Source: Peribacillus simplex
Lineage (GTDB): Bacteria > Bacillota > Bacilli > Bacillales > DSM-1321
NCBI RefSeq assembly: GCF_001578185.1
Contig: NZ_CP011008.1
Span: 1,392,001 to 1,456,000, forward strand
Length of the DNA: 64,000 nucleotides
Direction: 5' to 3'
A model generated the notes under the pieces. That model worked only from the letters and a program-made list of their open reading frames with translations. It had not been told where the DNA came from and did no database searches. Positions 53,296 to 62,511 of the stretch are shown here, one piece after another; position 1 is the stretch's first letter; every line of letters starts with the position of its first letter. Made by a program: the position numbers and the translations under genes.

Positions 53296-53327
53296 CCCTA
53301 TCATGATAGTTTCTTATAATGATAGGG
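53296..53327 (+). promoter_or_regulatory. Inverted repeat around a -10 box before fetA
   Basis: CCCTATCAT (53296-53304) and ATGATAGGG (53319-53327) are perfect inverted arms; the second overlaps TATAAT (53315-53320). TATCATGATA inside the left part is itself palindromic. Operator for a metal or stress regulator is the simplest reading. Confidence 0.5.
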
Positions 53328-53353
53328 TGGTATATGAGAGGCAGGCGTGAAAA

Positions 53354-53986
53354 ATGATGTTTAGGCTTGAAAATATTAGGTATAAAGGGATTCTGCATAT
53401 TGATGAGTTGAAAATATCCGCTTGTGTGGTTACTTGTTTGACTGGGGAAAGCGGAGCAGGAAAAACCTCATTGCTCCGATTATTGAACAGGATGGATGAC
53501 CCGGATAGCGGTTCGATCTATTATCAAGATCAGTTGCTGGATAAATTCAACCCGATAGAGCTCCGGCGTAAAGTCACAATGCTGTCTCAGACATCGTTCA
53601 CTTTACCCGGAACGATTGAAGAAAATCTCCAGCTGGGCCTGGAATTGACAGAACGGAAAAAAAAGGATAAATCCGAATTGGTGAAGGCGCTTGAAACCGT
53701 CGAGTTACAGAAATCATTAAACGAGGGAACGGAGAATCTTTCTGGCGGGGAGAAACAGAGGCTCGCACTGGCGAGGTTACTTTTATTGAAGCCCGAAGTG
53801 TATTTACTGGATGAGCCGACAGCAGCTCTTGATGAGGAAACCGAACTGAGGATCATGAGCCGATTTTTAGAAGAAGTAAAACGGGAAAAAGGAACGGTCA
53901 TCATGATAACGCATTCAAAACAACTTGCGGACATCTGTGCTGAAAAGATGATCGTTCTGAAAAAGGTGAAGGGGAGTGACTATTAA
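53354..53986 (+). CDS. fetA: ABC transporter ATP-binding protein FetA-like
   Basis: ATPase of 210 residues: Walker A GESGAGKTS, Q-loop MLSQTSFTLPGTIEENL, signature LSGGEKQR, Walker B VYLLDEPTAALDEE, and switch His in MITHSK. It overlaps the permease start by one base (TAATG). With FetB it forms a putative iron exporter that protects from peroxide stress in E. coli; export of iron here is inferred from that. Confidence 0.87.
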   Translation: MMFRLENIRYKGILHIDELKISACVVTCLTGESGAGKTSLLRLLNRMDDPDSGSIYYQDQLLDKFNPIELRRKVTMLSQTSFTLPGTIEENLQLGLELTERKKKDKSELVKALETVELQKSLNEGTENLSGGEKQRLALARLLLLKPEVYLLDEPTAALDEETELRIMSRFLEEVKREKGTVIMITHSKQLADICAEKMIVLKKVKGSDY

Positions 53987-54771
53987 TGGAGGGGAATGGG
54001 ATAATAGATATTGAGTTCTGGCGTCTTTGTGCGGCCTACTTCTTTGTTGTAGTTCTGCTCATTATCGTGAAATGGCGAGGGATTTCAAGGGAAAAGCAAA
54101 TCATTCTAGCCACGATACGGATGACGGTCCAACTCATTCTTGCCGGTTACGTTTTGACATATATCTTTGAAAATCCCCACCCTTTACTTTCTATAGGGTT
54201 TCTATGTGCAATGGCTCTGTTCTCCATCCATAATATTTTTAAGCAAGTGCCCTATACGCTTAATGAGAAAATCAAAAGGACGGTTATCCTAAGTATGTTG
54301 ACAGGTCCCATGGCCGCCCTGTTTTATTTTAATCTGGTCGTGATCCATTTCACGCCTTGGTATGAGCCAAGGTATTTCATTCCAATAGCAGGGATGATCG
54401 TGGGGAATGCGATGACTGGAGTGACATTAGCGCTTAAAAACCTCCATGATGGGATTAGCAGTAATCGCGAAAAGGTAGAAGCGATGTTAATGCTTGGAGC
54501 GACACCAGCGAGGGCCGTGAAGAAATATGTGGATGCTGCATTCGATTCGGCAGTACTCCCAACTTTGAACAATATGCTCGGAATGGGGATTATTTTCCTT
54601 CCCGGAATGATGACAGGGCAAATCCTGTCGGGGATAAGCCCGCTCATCGCAATTGAATACCAGATTGCCATACTTATTGGGATTCTCGGGAGTGTTTCAT
54701 TAACAGTTGTCCTTTTCATTATGCTGAGTTTCAGAGCTTTTTTCACCAAAAATGCACAGCTGTCCATTTAA
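53986..54771 (+). CDS. fetB: ABC transporter permease FetB-like
   Basis: Membrane subunit of 261 residues with about seven helices (UPF0014 family). Blocks TIRMTVQLILAGYVLTYIFE, PIAGMIVGNAMTGVTLALKN and NNMLGMGIIFLPGMMTGQIL with SGISPLIAIEYQIAI are the hallmarks of FetB/YbbM. Translationally coupled to the ATPase. Probably exports iron or another metal. Confidence 0.88.
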   Translation: MEGNGIIDIEFWRLCAAYFFVVVLLIIVKWRGISREKQIILATIRMTVQLILAGYVLTYIFENPHPLLSIGFLCAMALFSIHNIFKQVPYTLNEKIKRTVILSMLTGPMAALFYFNLVVIHFTPWYEPRYFIPIAGMIVGNAMTGVTLALKNLHDGISSNREKVEAMLMLGATPARAVKKYVDAAFDSAVLPTLNNMLGMGIIFLPGMMTGQILSGISPLIAIEYQIAILIGILGSVSLTVVLFIMLSFRAFFTKNAQLSI

Positions 54772-54851
54772 TCATTGAAGAATCTGAAAAGTAATAGTTG
54801 CAGTTCTATCTATATTTTTGTACTATTTTTTAGGTACCAGATAGTTTTGGT

Positions 54852-54880
54852 TTGTTTGTTGGGAATGATAATGCTATTCT
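54852..54880 (+). promoter_or_regulatory. SigA promoter of ptsHI
   Basis: TTGTTT (54852-54857), 17-base spacer, TATTCT (54875-54880). The leader then has AAGGG-T-TTT / AAAATCCCTT complementarity (54890-54938), a possible hairpin of unknown role. Confidence 0.6.
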
Positions 54881-54979
54881 GATAAGGAAAAGGGTTTTTT
54901 CATTTCTTTCCTGATTGGATAGAGAAAATCCCTTACATAACCTAATTTTGTTAATTTATCTTAAAGGAGATTGATTTAT

Positions 54980-55246
54980 ATGGTAGAAAAAACATTTACA
55001 GTAACTGCAGAAACAGGAATTCATGCTCGTCCGGCTACATTGCTTGTACAAGCTGCAGGAAAATTCGATTCAGAAATAAACCTTTCTTATAAAGAGAAAA
55101 AAGTGAACCTTAAGTCCATTATGGGTGTAATGTCACTAGGAATTGGCAAAGGGGCAGAGATTACGATTTCTGCTGAAGGAAGCGATGAAAATGATGCACT
55201 GAACACACTTGCTGAAACATTGAACAGAGAAGGATTAGCAGAATAA
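54980..55246 (+). CDS. ptsH: Phosphocarrier protein HPr
   Basis: 88 residues, exactly the usual size. His15 in [18 protein letters not shown] is phosphorylated by Enzyme I; Ser46 in [18 protein letters not shown] is the HPr-kinase site that serves carbon catabolite repression with CcpA. The ATG at 54980 follows AAAGGAG. Its stop overlaps the ptsI start by one base. ptsG, which precedes ptsH in B. subtilis, is absent here. Confidence 0.98.
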   Translation: MVEKTFTVTAETGIHARPATLLVQAAGKFDSEINLSYKEKKVNLKSIMGVMSLGIGKGAEITISAEGSDENDALNTLAETLNREGLAE

Positions 55247-56964
55247 TGTCCACTTTGATTAGTGGAATAGCAGCTTCAAACGGAATAGCCATCGCTAAAG
55301 CCTACCGGCTGACTGAGCCAGATCTATCGATTGAAAAAAGAAGCATAGAAGATGTCGGGGCCGAAATATCCCGTTTTAAGGATGCTATTCAAAAGTCAAC
55401 AGTTGAATTGGAGATAATCAGGGATAAAGCCGAAAAGGACTTAGGGGCCGATAAGGCCGCTATTTTTGACGCGCACCTGCTTGTTTTGGCTGATCCGGAA
55501 CTTATAACTCCAATTCAGGATAAAATACAATCAGAAAACGTTAACGCTGAGTTCTCCTTAAATGAAACCGCAAGCATGTTCATTACGATGTTTGAACAAA
55601 TGGATAATGAATACATGAAGGAACGTGCAGCAGATATCCGAGACGTCACCAAACGGGTATTGTCACATCTTTTAGGTGTTCATATTCCAAATCCAAGCAT
55701 GATTGCTGAAGAAGTGATCATCATTGCGGAGGATTTGACTCCATCAGATACAGCACAGTTGAATCCGGCTTACGTCAAAGGTTTTACGACCGATATCGGT
55801 GGACGTACATCCCATTCAGCCATAATGGCGCGTTCATTGGAAATTCCAGCAGTCGTTGGGACAAAGTCAGTAACCTCGTCCATCGAAAATGGTGACTTGG
55901 TCATTATTGACGGGTTAAAAGGTGAAGTGCACATCAACCCTACTCCTGAACTCGTAAAACGCTACGAAGAGGACCAGGAAGCCTATGCTTTGCAAAAGGC
56001 TGAGTGGGCGAAACTGGTCCATGAACAAACGGTTACAAAAGATGGACATCATGTGGAATTGGCTGCAAATATTGGTACGCCGAAAGATCTAGAAGGCGTT
56101 CATCAAAATGGCGGTGAAGGCATCGGGTTATACCGTACGGAATTTCTTTATATGGGCAGAAATGACTTTCCAAGTGAAGAAGAACAGTTCGAGGCATACA
56201 AAGCGGTGCTGGAAGGAATGTCAGGAAAGTCTGTAGTCGTCAGAACGCTTGACATAGGCGGAGACAAGGAGTTGCCGTATTTAGAGCTTCCTAAGGAAAT
56301 GAATCCTTTCCTTGGATACCGAGCGATTCGCCTCTGCTTAAATGAGCAGGAGATTTTCCGGACACAGCTTCGTGCCCTGCTTCGTGCAAGCATCTACGGA
56401 AATTTGAAAATCATGTTCCCAATGATTGCGACACTAGGCGAATTCCGCGAAGCAAAAGCCGTCTTGGCTGAAGTCAGACAGGGATTGCTTGATAATGGTG
56501 TTCAAGTTGCTGAAAAAATTGAAGTCGGAATTATGGTTGAAATCCCTTCAACTGCAGTAATGGCTGATATATTTGCTAAGGAAGTCGATTTCTTCAGCAT
56601 AGGCACCAATGACTTGATTCAGTATACGATGGCCGCTGACCGAATGAATGAGAGAGTATCTTATTTATACCAACCATATAATCCAGCGATTTTACGCCTG
56701 GTTAAAATGGTTATAGATGCAGCTCATAAAGAAGGGAAATGGGCCGGAATGTGCGGTGAGATGGCTGGAGATGAAGTGGCCATCCCGATCTTGATCGGAA
56801 TGGGCCTTGATGAATTCTCAATGAGTGCCACTTCTATTTTAAAAGCACGTTCATTAATCAGCCAACTTTCACTTGAAGAGATGAAAAAACTATCTCAAGA
56901 AGTTTTAGTGCTGGATACGAATGATAAAGTGAAAGAAGCGGTAATTAACGCTTTGAAGCAATAA
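55246..56964 (+). CDS. ptsI: PTS Enzyme I
   Basis: Phosphoenolpyruvate-protein phosphotransferase of 572 residues; takes phosphate from PEP and passes it to HPr. Active-site His in [23 protein letters not shown]-binding core [15 protein letters not shown] and [20 protein letters not shown], and Cys in [16 protein letters not shown]. Translation is coupled to ptsH. Serves every PTS sugar in the cell. Confidence 0.98.
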   Translation: MSTLISGIAASNGIAIAKAYRLTEPDLSIEKRSIEDVGAEISRFKDAIQKSTVELEIIRDKAEKDLGADKAAIFDAHLLVLADPELITPIQDKIQSENVNAEFSLNETASMFITMFEQMDNEYMKERAADIRDVTKRVLSHLLGVHIPNPSMIAEEVIIIAEDLTPSDTAQLNPAYVKGFTTDIGGRTSHSAIMARSLEIPAVVGTKSVTSSIENGDLVIIDGLKGEVHINPTPELVKRYEEDQEAYALQKAEWAKLVHEQTVTKDGHHVELAANIGTPKDLEGVHQNGGEGIGLYRTEFLYMGRNDFPSEEEQFEAYKAVLEGMSGKSVVVRTLDIGGDKELPYLELPKEMNPFLGYRAIRLCLNEQEIFRTQLRALLRASIYGNLKIMFPMIATLGEFREAKAVLAEVRQGLLDNGVQVAEKIEVGIMVEIPSTAVMADIFAKEVDFFSIGTNDLIQYTMAADRMNERVSYLYQPYNPAILRLVKMVIDAAHKEGKWAGMCGEMAGDEVAIPILIGMGLDEFSMSATSILKARSLISQLSLEEMKKLSQEVLVLDTNDKVKEAVINALKQ

Positions 56965-56974
56965 ATAATGACAA

Positions 56975-57012
56975 ACGGCACCCCATCCCCTTCGGTTGGG
57001 GTGCTGTCCTGT
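56975..57012 (+). terminator. Terminator after ptsI
   Basis: An 11-bp stem ACGGCACCCCA / TGGGGTGCTGT (one G-U) with CCTTCGG-type loop. The T-rich tail is delayed (TAATTTTTC). Confidence 0.7.
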
Positions 57013-57163
57013 AATTTTTCTTAAATCTTTTTAGAAAGAATGTTTATTGCAACAAAATGGGGGTAAATAAGAAGCAAGCACAGTTGTTTGTCTCTATTAG
57101 GGCAGCTGACATTCTCATTTCCCCCTTTGTCGCCGGTTGGTTAATCCAACCGGCAGTTTTTTT
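57013..57163 (+). other. Possible small RNA ending in a strong terminator
   Basis: No ORF. A second strong terminator GCCGGTTGG / CCAACCGGC with TTTTTTT lies at 57132-57163, about 120 bases after the ptsI terminator. Two terminators in series suggest either backup termination or a short separate transcript. Confidence 0.4.
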
Positions 57164-57281
57164 GAGTTTTTCCAAAGGAAATAAAAAAACACGGGAATGA
57201 TTATTCAAATTTTTCACTTTTCGATTATGACGATATAATGGAATTATAATTTATTTATCGAAAATGGAGGATTGATAGTAT

Positions 57282-58067
57282 ATGGAACTACATTTGAAAA
57301 AGAAAAATGCTTTGATTTTAGCTTCAAGCCAAGGTTTGGGGAAGGCGATGGCAGCTGAACTGGTTAAAGAAGGAGCAAATGTCATGATAGCCAGCCGTGA
57401 TGGAGAAAAGCTTGCCGCCGTCCAAAGGGAATTATCACAGCTTGGGGCGGGTAAAGTGGCTTATATGGCAACGGATATAACAAAAGCTGAAGATATTAAA
57501 AGCCTTGTTGAGCGAACAGCTGAGGAGTTCGGCGGTATCGACATTCTTATTAATAACGCCGGAGGTCCTCCCGGTGGTTCATTTTCAGATTTCAATGATG
57601 AAGAATGGCAACAATCTTTTGAACTTAATTTATTAAGCTTCATCAGGACGATCCGTGAGAGCTTGCCGCATCTAAAAAAACAGGGCGGAAAAATTGTTAA
57701 TATTGCATCTTCATCCATTAAGGAGCCTATTCCAGGATTGATATTATCGAATACATTCCGCACCGCAATCGTGGGATTGTCAAAGACGCTTGCTTCCGAG
57801 TTAGCTCCAGACGGGATTTTGATCAATACAGTTGGTCCTGGAAGAATTGCAACAGACCGCATTCAGCACCTTGATAAAATGAATGCAGAGAAACAAGGCG
57901 TCACTCCCGAGAAAATAACTGAACAATCCATAAATAAAATCCCTCTTGCCCGTTACGGGGAACCCGAGGAATTTGCTAAGTTCGTTACTTTCCTTGTTTC
58001 AGGTGCGAATACATATTTAACCGGCCAGTCCTATTTGGTTGACGGGGGAATGATAAAGTCCATTTAA
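57282..58067 (+). CDS. SDR oxidoreductase with unusual active site
   Basis: NAD(P)-dependent SDR-fold protein of 261 residues. The Rossmann motif is ASSQGLGKAMA and NNAGG is intact, and SSSIKEP gives the catalytic Ser. The usual YxxxK is replaced: around LILSNTFRTAIVGLSKTLAS the Tyr aligns with Ser and the Lys with Arg. Similar SDRs with an LSN motif are known to me from bacilli, so the change may define a subfamily with another chemistry or a non-catalytic role. The ATG follows a GGAGG site. Forms a pair with the ykwC-like gene 36 bases downstream. Confidence 0.82.
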   Translation: MELHLKKKNALILASSQGLGKAMAAELVKEGANVMIASRDGEKLAAVQRELSQLGAGKVAYMATDITKAEDIKSLVERTAEEFGGIDILINNAGGPPGGSFSDFNDEEWQQSFELNLLSFIRTIRESLPHLKKQGGKIVNIASSSIKEPIPGLILSNTFRTAIVGLSKTLASELAPDGILINTVGPGRIATDRIQHLDKMNAEKQGVTPEKITEQSINKIPLARYGEPEEFAKFVTFLVSGANTYLTGQSYLVDGGMIKSI

Positions 58068-58103
58068 GGTTTTTTGAAACAAAATGATTGGGAGGAATTT
58101 GCA

Positions 58104-58976
58104 GTGACGAAATCAAACGAAGTTATCGGATTCATAGGTTTAGGAGTTATGGGAAAAAGCATGGCCGTAAATCTACTAAAGGCAGGGTTTGAGGTATTTG
58201 TTTATACCAGGACGAAAGAGAAGGCAAGTGAATTGCTTTCACAGGGCGCGAAGTGGGCATCTTCACCTAAGGAAATAGCACAGTTAGCTAATGTGATCAT
58301 TTCCATGGTAGGATACCCTAGCGATGTGGAAGAAATTTATTTTGGAGAAAATGGGCTTATCGAGAATGGGAAAAAAGGAACCCATTTAATCGATATGACG
58401 ACCTCCACTCCATCCTTGGCCATGAGAATATCAGAGGAAGCCAAGAAAAGAGGAATGCAATCATTGGATGCACCGGTTTCCGGAGGAGACATCGGTGCTC
58501 GTGATGCGAAGCTTACGATAATGGTGGGCGGGGATAGTGAGGCATTTGACGCGGTTCGGCCCATTTTTGATATTATTGGCAGCAATGTTGTACATCAAGG
58601 CCCAGCTGGGTCAGGACAGCATACGAAAATGTGCAATCAAATCGCCATTGCATCTAATATGATCGGAGTAACTGAAGCGATTTCTTATGCCAAAAAGGCG
58701 GGATTGGATCCAGACCGGGTTCTAAGAAGCATATCATCGGGTTCTGCCGGTAGCTGGTCACTGTCCAACCTTGTGCCGCGAATGGTCAAAGGGGATTTTG
58801 AACCAGGTTTTTATATCAAGCATTTTATTAAGGATATGAAGATTGCACTTGACGAAGCGGAAAGAATGGGAATGGAGGCTCCTGGATTAAGCCTGAGCAA
58901 ATCCCTATATGAGGGGCTGGCAGAAGCTGGCGAGGAAAATAGCGGTACCCAGGCATTATATAAACACTATAATTAA
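58104..58976 (+). CDS. ykwC: 3-hydroxyisobutyrate dehydrogenase-family reductase (YkwC-like)
   Basis: NAD(P)-binding beta-hydroxyacid dehydrogenase of 290 residues. Signature GFIGLGVMGKSMAVNLLKAG (Rossmann), substrate loop DAPVSGGDIGARDAKL, and catalytic Lys in GSGQHTKMCNQI. GTG at 58104 has GGGAGG 10 bases upstream; the ATG at 58074 has none. B. subtilis YkwC has similar length and lies in this chromosomal area. Natural substrate unknown. Confidence 0.88.
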   Translation: MTKSNEVIGFIGLGVMGKSMAVNLLKAGFEVFVYTRTKEKASELLSQGAKWASSPKEIAQLANVIISMVGYPSDVEEIYFGENGLIENGKKGTHLIDMTTSTPSLAMRISEEAKKRGMQSLDAPVSGGDIGARDAKLTIMVGGDSEAFDAVRPIFDIIGSNVVHQGPAGSGQHTKMCNQIAIASNMIGVTEAISYAKKAGLDPDRVLRSISSGSAGSWSLSNLVPRMVKGDFEPGFYIKHFIKDMKIALDEAERMGMEAPGLSLSKSLYEGLAEAGEENSGTQALYKHYN

Positions 58977-59041
58977 GTGCTAGCATTTCTTTTTCATGAA
59001 TAAGCTGATAGCGACAGCCTTTATAAAAAGGAGCGATCGAT

Positions 59042-59407
59042 ATGGGCGAATTCGATGATATCAACATGAAATTCCAAGAATTAGAAGATGGTCGATATAT
59101 TGTCAGGATTGAAGGTTATAAACGCGAAAAGACCATTCACCAAACAAAGCCCATTCGTTGGGATCTGAAATTAATGAATGAAAGTCCGCTAATCTTGCCG
59201 GTGAAATTCAGTCATATCGAAACGAATGCCGGTTTCCAGATCCTGATGCGCGAGTTGAAAAGTTTAGGTCTTTCTAAGCCGCGCTCCGCAAAGGAATTTG
59301 AAGAAGTGATGGCTGACTTACTCGGTTCCATCGTTGAAGTGAGCCTTACCACGACAAATAAAGAAGAAGGATATCGGGAAATTCGTTTTTTACGGAGATT
59401 GTATTAG
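59042..59407 (+). CDS. Hypothetical protein (121 aa)
   Basis: Soluble protein, start ATG after AAAAGGAGCG. Blocks MKFQELEDGRYIVRIEGYKR, PIRWDLKLMNESPLILPVKF, ELKSLGLSKPRSAKEFEEVM and VEVSLTTTNKEEGYREIRFL. The pattern, a beta-rich start and a helix then strand at the end, recalls single-strand-binding or OB-like proteins, but I cannot name a family. Single gene followed by a bidirectional terminator. Confidence 0.7.
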   Translation: MGEFDDINMKFQELEDGRYIVRIEGYKREKTIHQTKPIRWDLKLMNESPLILPVKFSHIETNAGFQILMRELKSLGLSKPRSAKEFEEVMADLLGSIVEVSLTTTNKEEGYREIRFLRRLY

Positions 59408-59459
59408 TTGTCCGGCCTGGTGAAAAACAATCAGTAGCCTGAAATCTTTGAGAATAGGA

Positions 59460-59500
59460 AAGTGGCCCTCAATCATTCCATTGAAGGCCACTTTTTTTGT
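59460..59500. terminator. Bidirectional terminator between the 121-aa ORF and patA
   Basis: Stem AGTGGCC-TCAAT / ATTGA-GGCCACT with a 6-base loop, one C/A mismatch, then T-run. Confidence 0.85.
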
Positions 59501-59509
59501 CCGAGTCGC

Positions 59510-60652
59510 TCAAGATAAAAATGCTTCTATACGGTCCAAAGCCTTTTCCAATGTTTCCATGGAATAGGCATAGGAAATCCTAAAGTACCCTTCCCCAAGT
59601 GGAGAGAAAGCGTCACCAGGGACTACCGCCACTCTTTCCTGTTTGACAAGATCGAGGCAAAAGTCAATGGAAGAGGTATAGCCCTCAGGTAGCTTTATAA
59701 AGAAGTAAAAGGCACCATTTGGTTTGACTATTTCCAGTTTCATCGCTTCTAATCTACTGTATACGTAATCCCGTCTCCGTGCATACTCGGTCTTCATGGG
59801 AATGGCATCATCCTTACCTGCCGTCAATGCAGCCAAGGCAGCTCTCTGCGATATGGAGGAGGCACAAGTCACATTGTATTGATGGACCTTCAGAATATGC
59901 TGAGAGATGGCTACCGGCGCAAATAGAAGGCCTATTCTCCACCCGGTCATGGAATGGGACTTGGATAAACCGTTCAGGACGATGGTTTGTTCTTTTAAGA
60001 AAGTGGCAATCGATACATGTTCCTGATCAAATACAAGTTCACTGTATATCTCATCAGCCAATATGAAGATGTCCTTGCCCTTTACAAGTTCGGCAATGTC
60101 CAATAATTCTTCGGCAGACAATGTTACACCAGTCGGATTCGATGGATATGGAAGAACGATGCAACGAGTTTGATCAGTTATGTACTTTTCAATTATATCT
60201 GCAGTCAAACGAAATCCATTTTTTGTTGTATCGGCGTAAATGGGTGTTGCACCGCACATTTTGATGATAGGTTCGTATCCTGGATATACCGGCCCTGGTA
60301 ATATGACTTCGTTCCCTGGAATGAGAATCGTTCGAAAGGTAATGTCAATGCCCTCGCTGGCACCTGAGGTCACGATGACTTCATTCGCTGGATCATAACC
60401 AAGCTTGTATTTATCCTTTATATATTCAGAGGCAGCTTCCCTTAATTCCAAATAACCGGCATTGTGAGTATATACAGTATAATCATTATCGACGGCTTTT
60501 TTTGCCGCTTCTTTTATATGCATTGGAGTGGGAAAGTCAGGCTGTCCTATCGTTAAGGAAATGGTGCCTTCGATATCAGCGACCATATTGTAGAATTTAC
60601 GGATCCCTGATATTTGAACGTCTTTTACTAAAGGGTTTATTAAATGTTCCAT
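59510..60652 (-). CDS. patA: PLP-dependent aminotransferase A
   Basis: Class I/II aminotransferase of 380 residues, in B. subtilis PatA a transaminase for lysine-pathway N-acetyl-LL-2,6-diaminopimelate. Visible: LPYPSNPTGVTLS, ILADEIYSELVFD with the Asp that binds the PLP ring nitrogen, Lys in NGLSKSHSMTGWRIG that forms the Schiff base, and the Arg-containing YFRISYAYSME end. The ATG at 60652 has GGGAGG upstream. Position in the ykwC...patA...cheV order supports the name. Confidence 0.92.
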   Translation of the reverse strand: MEHLINPLVKDVQISGIRKFYNMVADIEGTISLTIGQPDFPTPMHIKEAAKKAVDNDYTVYTHNAGYLELREAASEYIKDKYKLGYDPANEVIVTSGASEGIDITFRTILIPGNEVILPGPVYPGYEPIIKMCGATPIYADTTKNGFRLTADIIEKYITDQTRCIVLPYPSNPTGVTLSAEELLDIAELVKGKDIFILADEIYSELVFDQEHVSIATFLKEQTIVLNGLSKSHSMTGWRIGLLFAPVAISQHILKVHQYNVTCASSISQRAALAALTAGKDDAIPMKTEYARRRDYVYSRLEAMKLEIVKPNGAFYFFIKLPEGYTSSIDFCLDLVKQERVAVVPGDAFSPLGEGYFRISYAYSMETLEKALDRIEAFLS

Positions 60653-60810
60653 GATGAATATCCTCCCTTTTCATACTTCATGAGATTATGTACTATGTTT
60701 GACAGATTCATTCTATTTTATCATTTAGTTTGGATGGGGGAGAAATACTTTTTGAGATTATTGAATTAAAGGTATAATGAATGATAAGAAAATTTTGAGG
60801 GTTGATACAA

Positions 60811-61776
60811 ATGATAAGGACTTGTGCAATTACTAATAACCAAGAAATCAGTTTCGGTTTACCTCTATCAGAAATGAATAATCCGGATATCGAGTGGTAT
60901 TGGGTGGATTTTTCCAATCCCACAAACAATGAAATCAAACTTTTATCCAGTCATTTTCACTTTCATCCGCTGGCAATTGAAGACTGCCTGGATGATTTTA
61001 ACCAACGTCCCAAAATGGATTTTTATGAGGACTACCAATTTCTTGTAATACATGCTCTCAGGCAAAAGATCTTTAGGGCGGTTGAATTGGATATGTTCGT
61101 TGGAGAAAAATGGATAGTCACTTTTCATAAGGAAGAAATGCTTGAACTTGAAAAGGTCTGGGAAGAGATTTCTGACAATAAAATGTTGAAGCATGGTCCC
61201 TTTTTCTTGATGCACAGGATAATTGACAGGATTGTTGATGAATTTTTCCCTCCCGTCTATAAAATAGAAGGCGAGTTGGGTAGCATTGAGGACAATACTG
61301 AAAATGAAACGATAAACGATTTGATGGATCAGCTATTCGATTTACGTACGGATATGTCCAGGCTCCGTCGTACCATATTACCGATGCGTGATTTATTGTA
61401 CAGGATGATTTCATCAGAGCGGCTGAATTACTTAAAAGACCAGCACCTATATTTTAATGATGTGTATGATCATCTTCTTAAATTAACTGAAATGCTGGAA
61501 TCTTATCGGGATTTCTCCTCCGATATCCGGGATAGTTATTTGTCGGTGAACTCTAATAATATGAATTCAACGATGATGACATTGACTGTAATCACTACCA
61601 TTTTCATGCCGCTGACCTTCATAGTAGGCGTATATGGGATGAATTTTAAGTATATGCCGGAATTGAATTGGCACTATGGCTATTTCATCATCCTTGGAAT
61701 GATGGGCGGAATTGCCTTGATGATGTTTTTATACTTTGTTAAAAAAGGTTGGCTCAATCCAAGGAAAAGGTCATGA
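60811..61776 (+). CDS. corA: CorA-family magnesium transporter
   Basis: Mg2+ channel subunit of 321 residues. A large cytoplasmic funnel (FHPLAIEDCLDDFNQRPKMD, DFYEDYQFLVIHAL) and long stalk helix are followed by two C-terminal helices; the pore signature GMN is in GVYGMNFKYMPE, before a final helix and Lys-rich tail. The ATG at 60811 has GAGGG 9 bases upstream; the TTG at 60802 is less well placed. Own unit. Confidence 0.93.
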   Translation: MIRTCAITNNQEISFGLPLSEMNNPDIEWYWVDFSNPTNNEIKLLSSHFHFHPLAIEDCLDDFNQRPKMDFYEDYQFLVIHALRQKIFRAVELDMFVGEKWIVTFHKEEMLELEKVWEEISDNKMLKHGPFFLMHRIIDRIVDEFFPPVYKIEGELGSIEDNTENETINDLMDQLFDLRTDMSRLRRTILPMRDLLYRMISSERLNYLKDQHLYFNDVYDHLLKLTEMLESYRDFSSDIRDSYLSVNSNNMNSTMMTLTVITTIFMPLTFIVGVYGMNFKYMPELNWHYGYFIILGMMGGIALMMFLYFVKKGWLNPRKRS

Positions 61777-61845
61777 GAGAGCTAAAAATACCCAACTGAC
61801 CTGTTAGTTATATGATGGGAAAAATACCGAATTTATGAGTGCTAG

Positions 61846-62281
61846 GTGTTGAAATGGAAGTTTTGGCTGTTGACAGTCCAGATGAAAGCGGGCTGGTTAC
61901 GCTTTGGCGCGAATATCATTGATGGAATTATAATAGGAAACCCTACTGGAATCTTATCGGTTTTTATGAGTATTTTTTTTGAGTGGAGCCATGGAATTAG
62001 AGGAAAAGACAATGGATCCTTTATTTTTACCCATGCTTAGCTTTCTTTATTATAGTGTTATATTCCTCTATATGGTAAGGGAGTGTCGGTAAAATACTCC
62101 TGAATATTAAAGTGACGGATTTATATGGAGAACGAATCGGGTTTGGAAGGGCTGCAGGGCGTTATTTTGCAACGATCCTATCAGGTATGATCATTTATAT
62201 TGGTTATATCATGGCAGCGTTTACGTCGAAGAAACAGGCACTTCACGATATGATTGCGGAATGGTAATGGTAAAAAAATGA
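61846..62281 (+). pseudogene. Degenerate RDD-family membrane protein
   Basis: The first helix region reads KAGWLRFGANIIDGIIIGNP (RDD-type) and stops at TAG 62040. After a gap in homology another frame reads VTDLYGERIGFGRAAGRYFA, TILSGMIIYIGYIMAAFTSK and KQALHDMIAE. The middle is damaged and the frame of the last codons (VMVKK) also shifts. Not functional. Confidence 0.78.
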
Positions 62282-62289
62282 GCTTGGTA

Positions 62290-62322
62290 AAAAGGGGACC
62301 TGTATGGGTCCCTTTTTTGTTT
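62290..62322 (+). terminator. Terminator after the RDD pseudogene
   Basis: Stem AAAGGGGACC / GGGTCCCTTT with a 5-base loop and a T-run. Confidence 0.8.
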
Positions 62323-62367
62323 GGCCTTAATAGATAAACACATCTTGATCCTTTTTTATCATTGCGC

Positions 62368-62394
62368 TAAACAAAAGACAAAATTAACCGAATT
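62368..62394 (+). promoter_or_regulatory. SigD-like promoter of cheV
   Basis: TAAA (62368-62371), 15-base spacer, ACCGAATT (62387-62394), close to the SigD consensus TAAA-N15-GCCGATAT (CCGA core kept). About 110 bases of leader to the cheV start. Confidence 0.6.
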
Positions 62395-62511
62395 ATTAGG
62401 TATGTGTTGATGATAAAAAAACATGATAGGTCCATGTAACTGACAAGCAGGATTTTTATGCTGGTTAAAAGATTTAGGGAATTATAAAAAGTAAGAGAAG
62501 GGCGAGATGAA

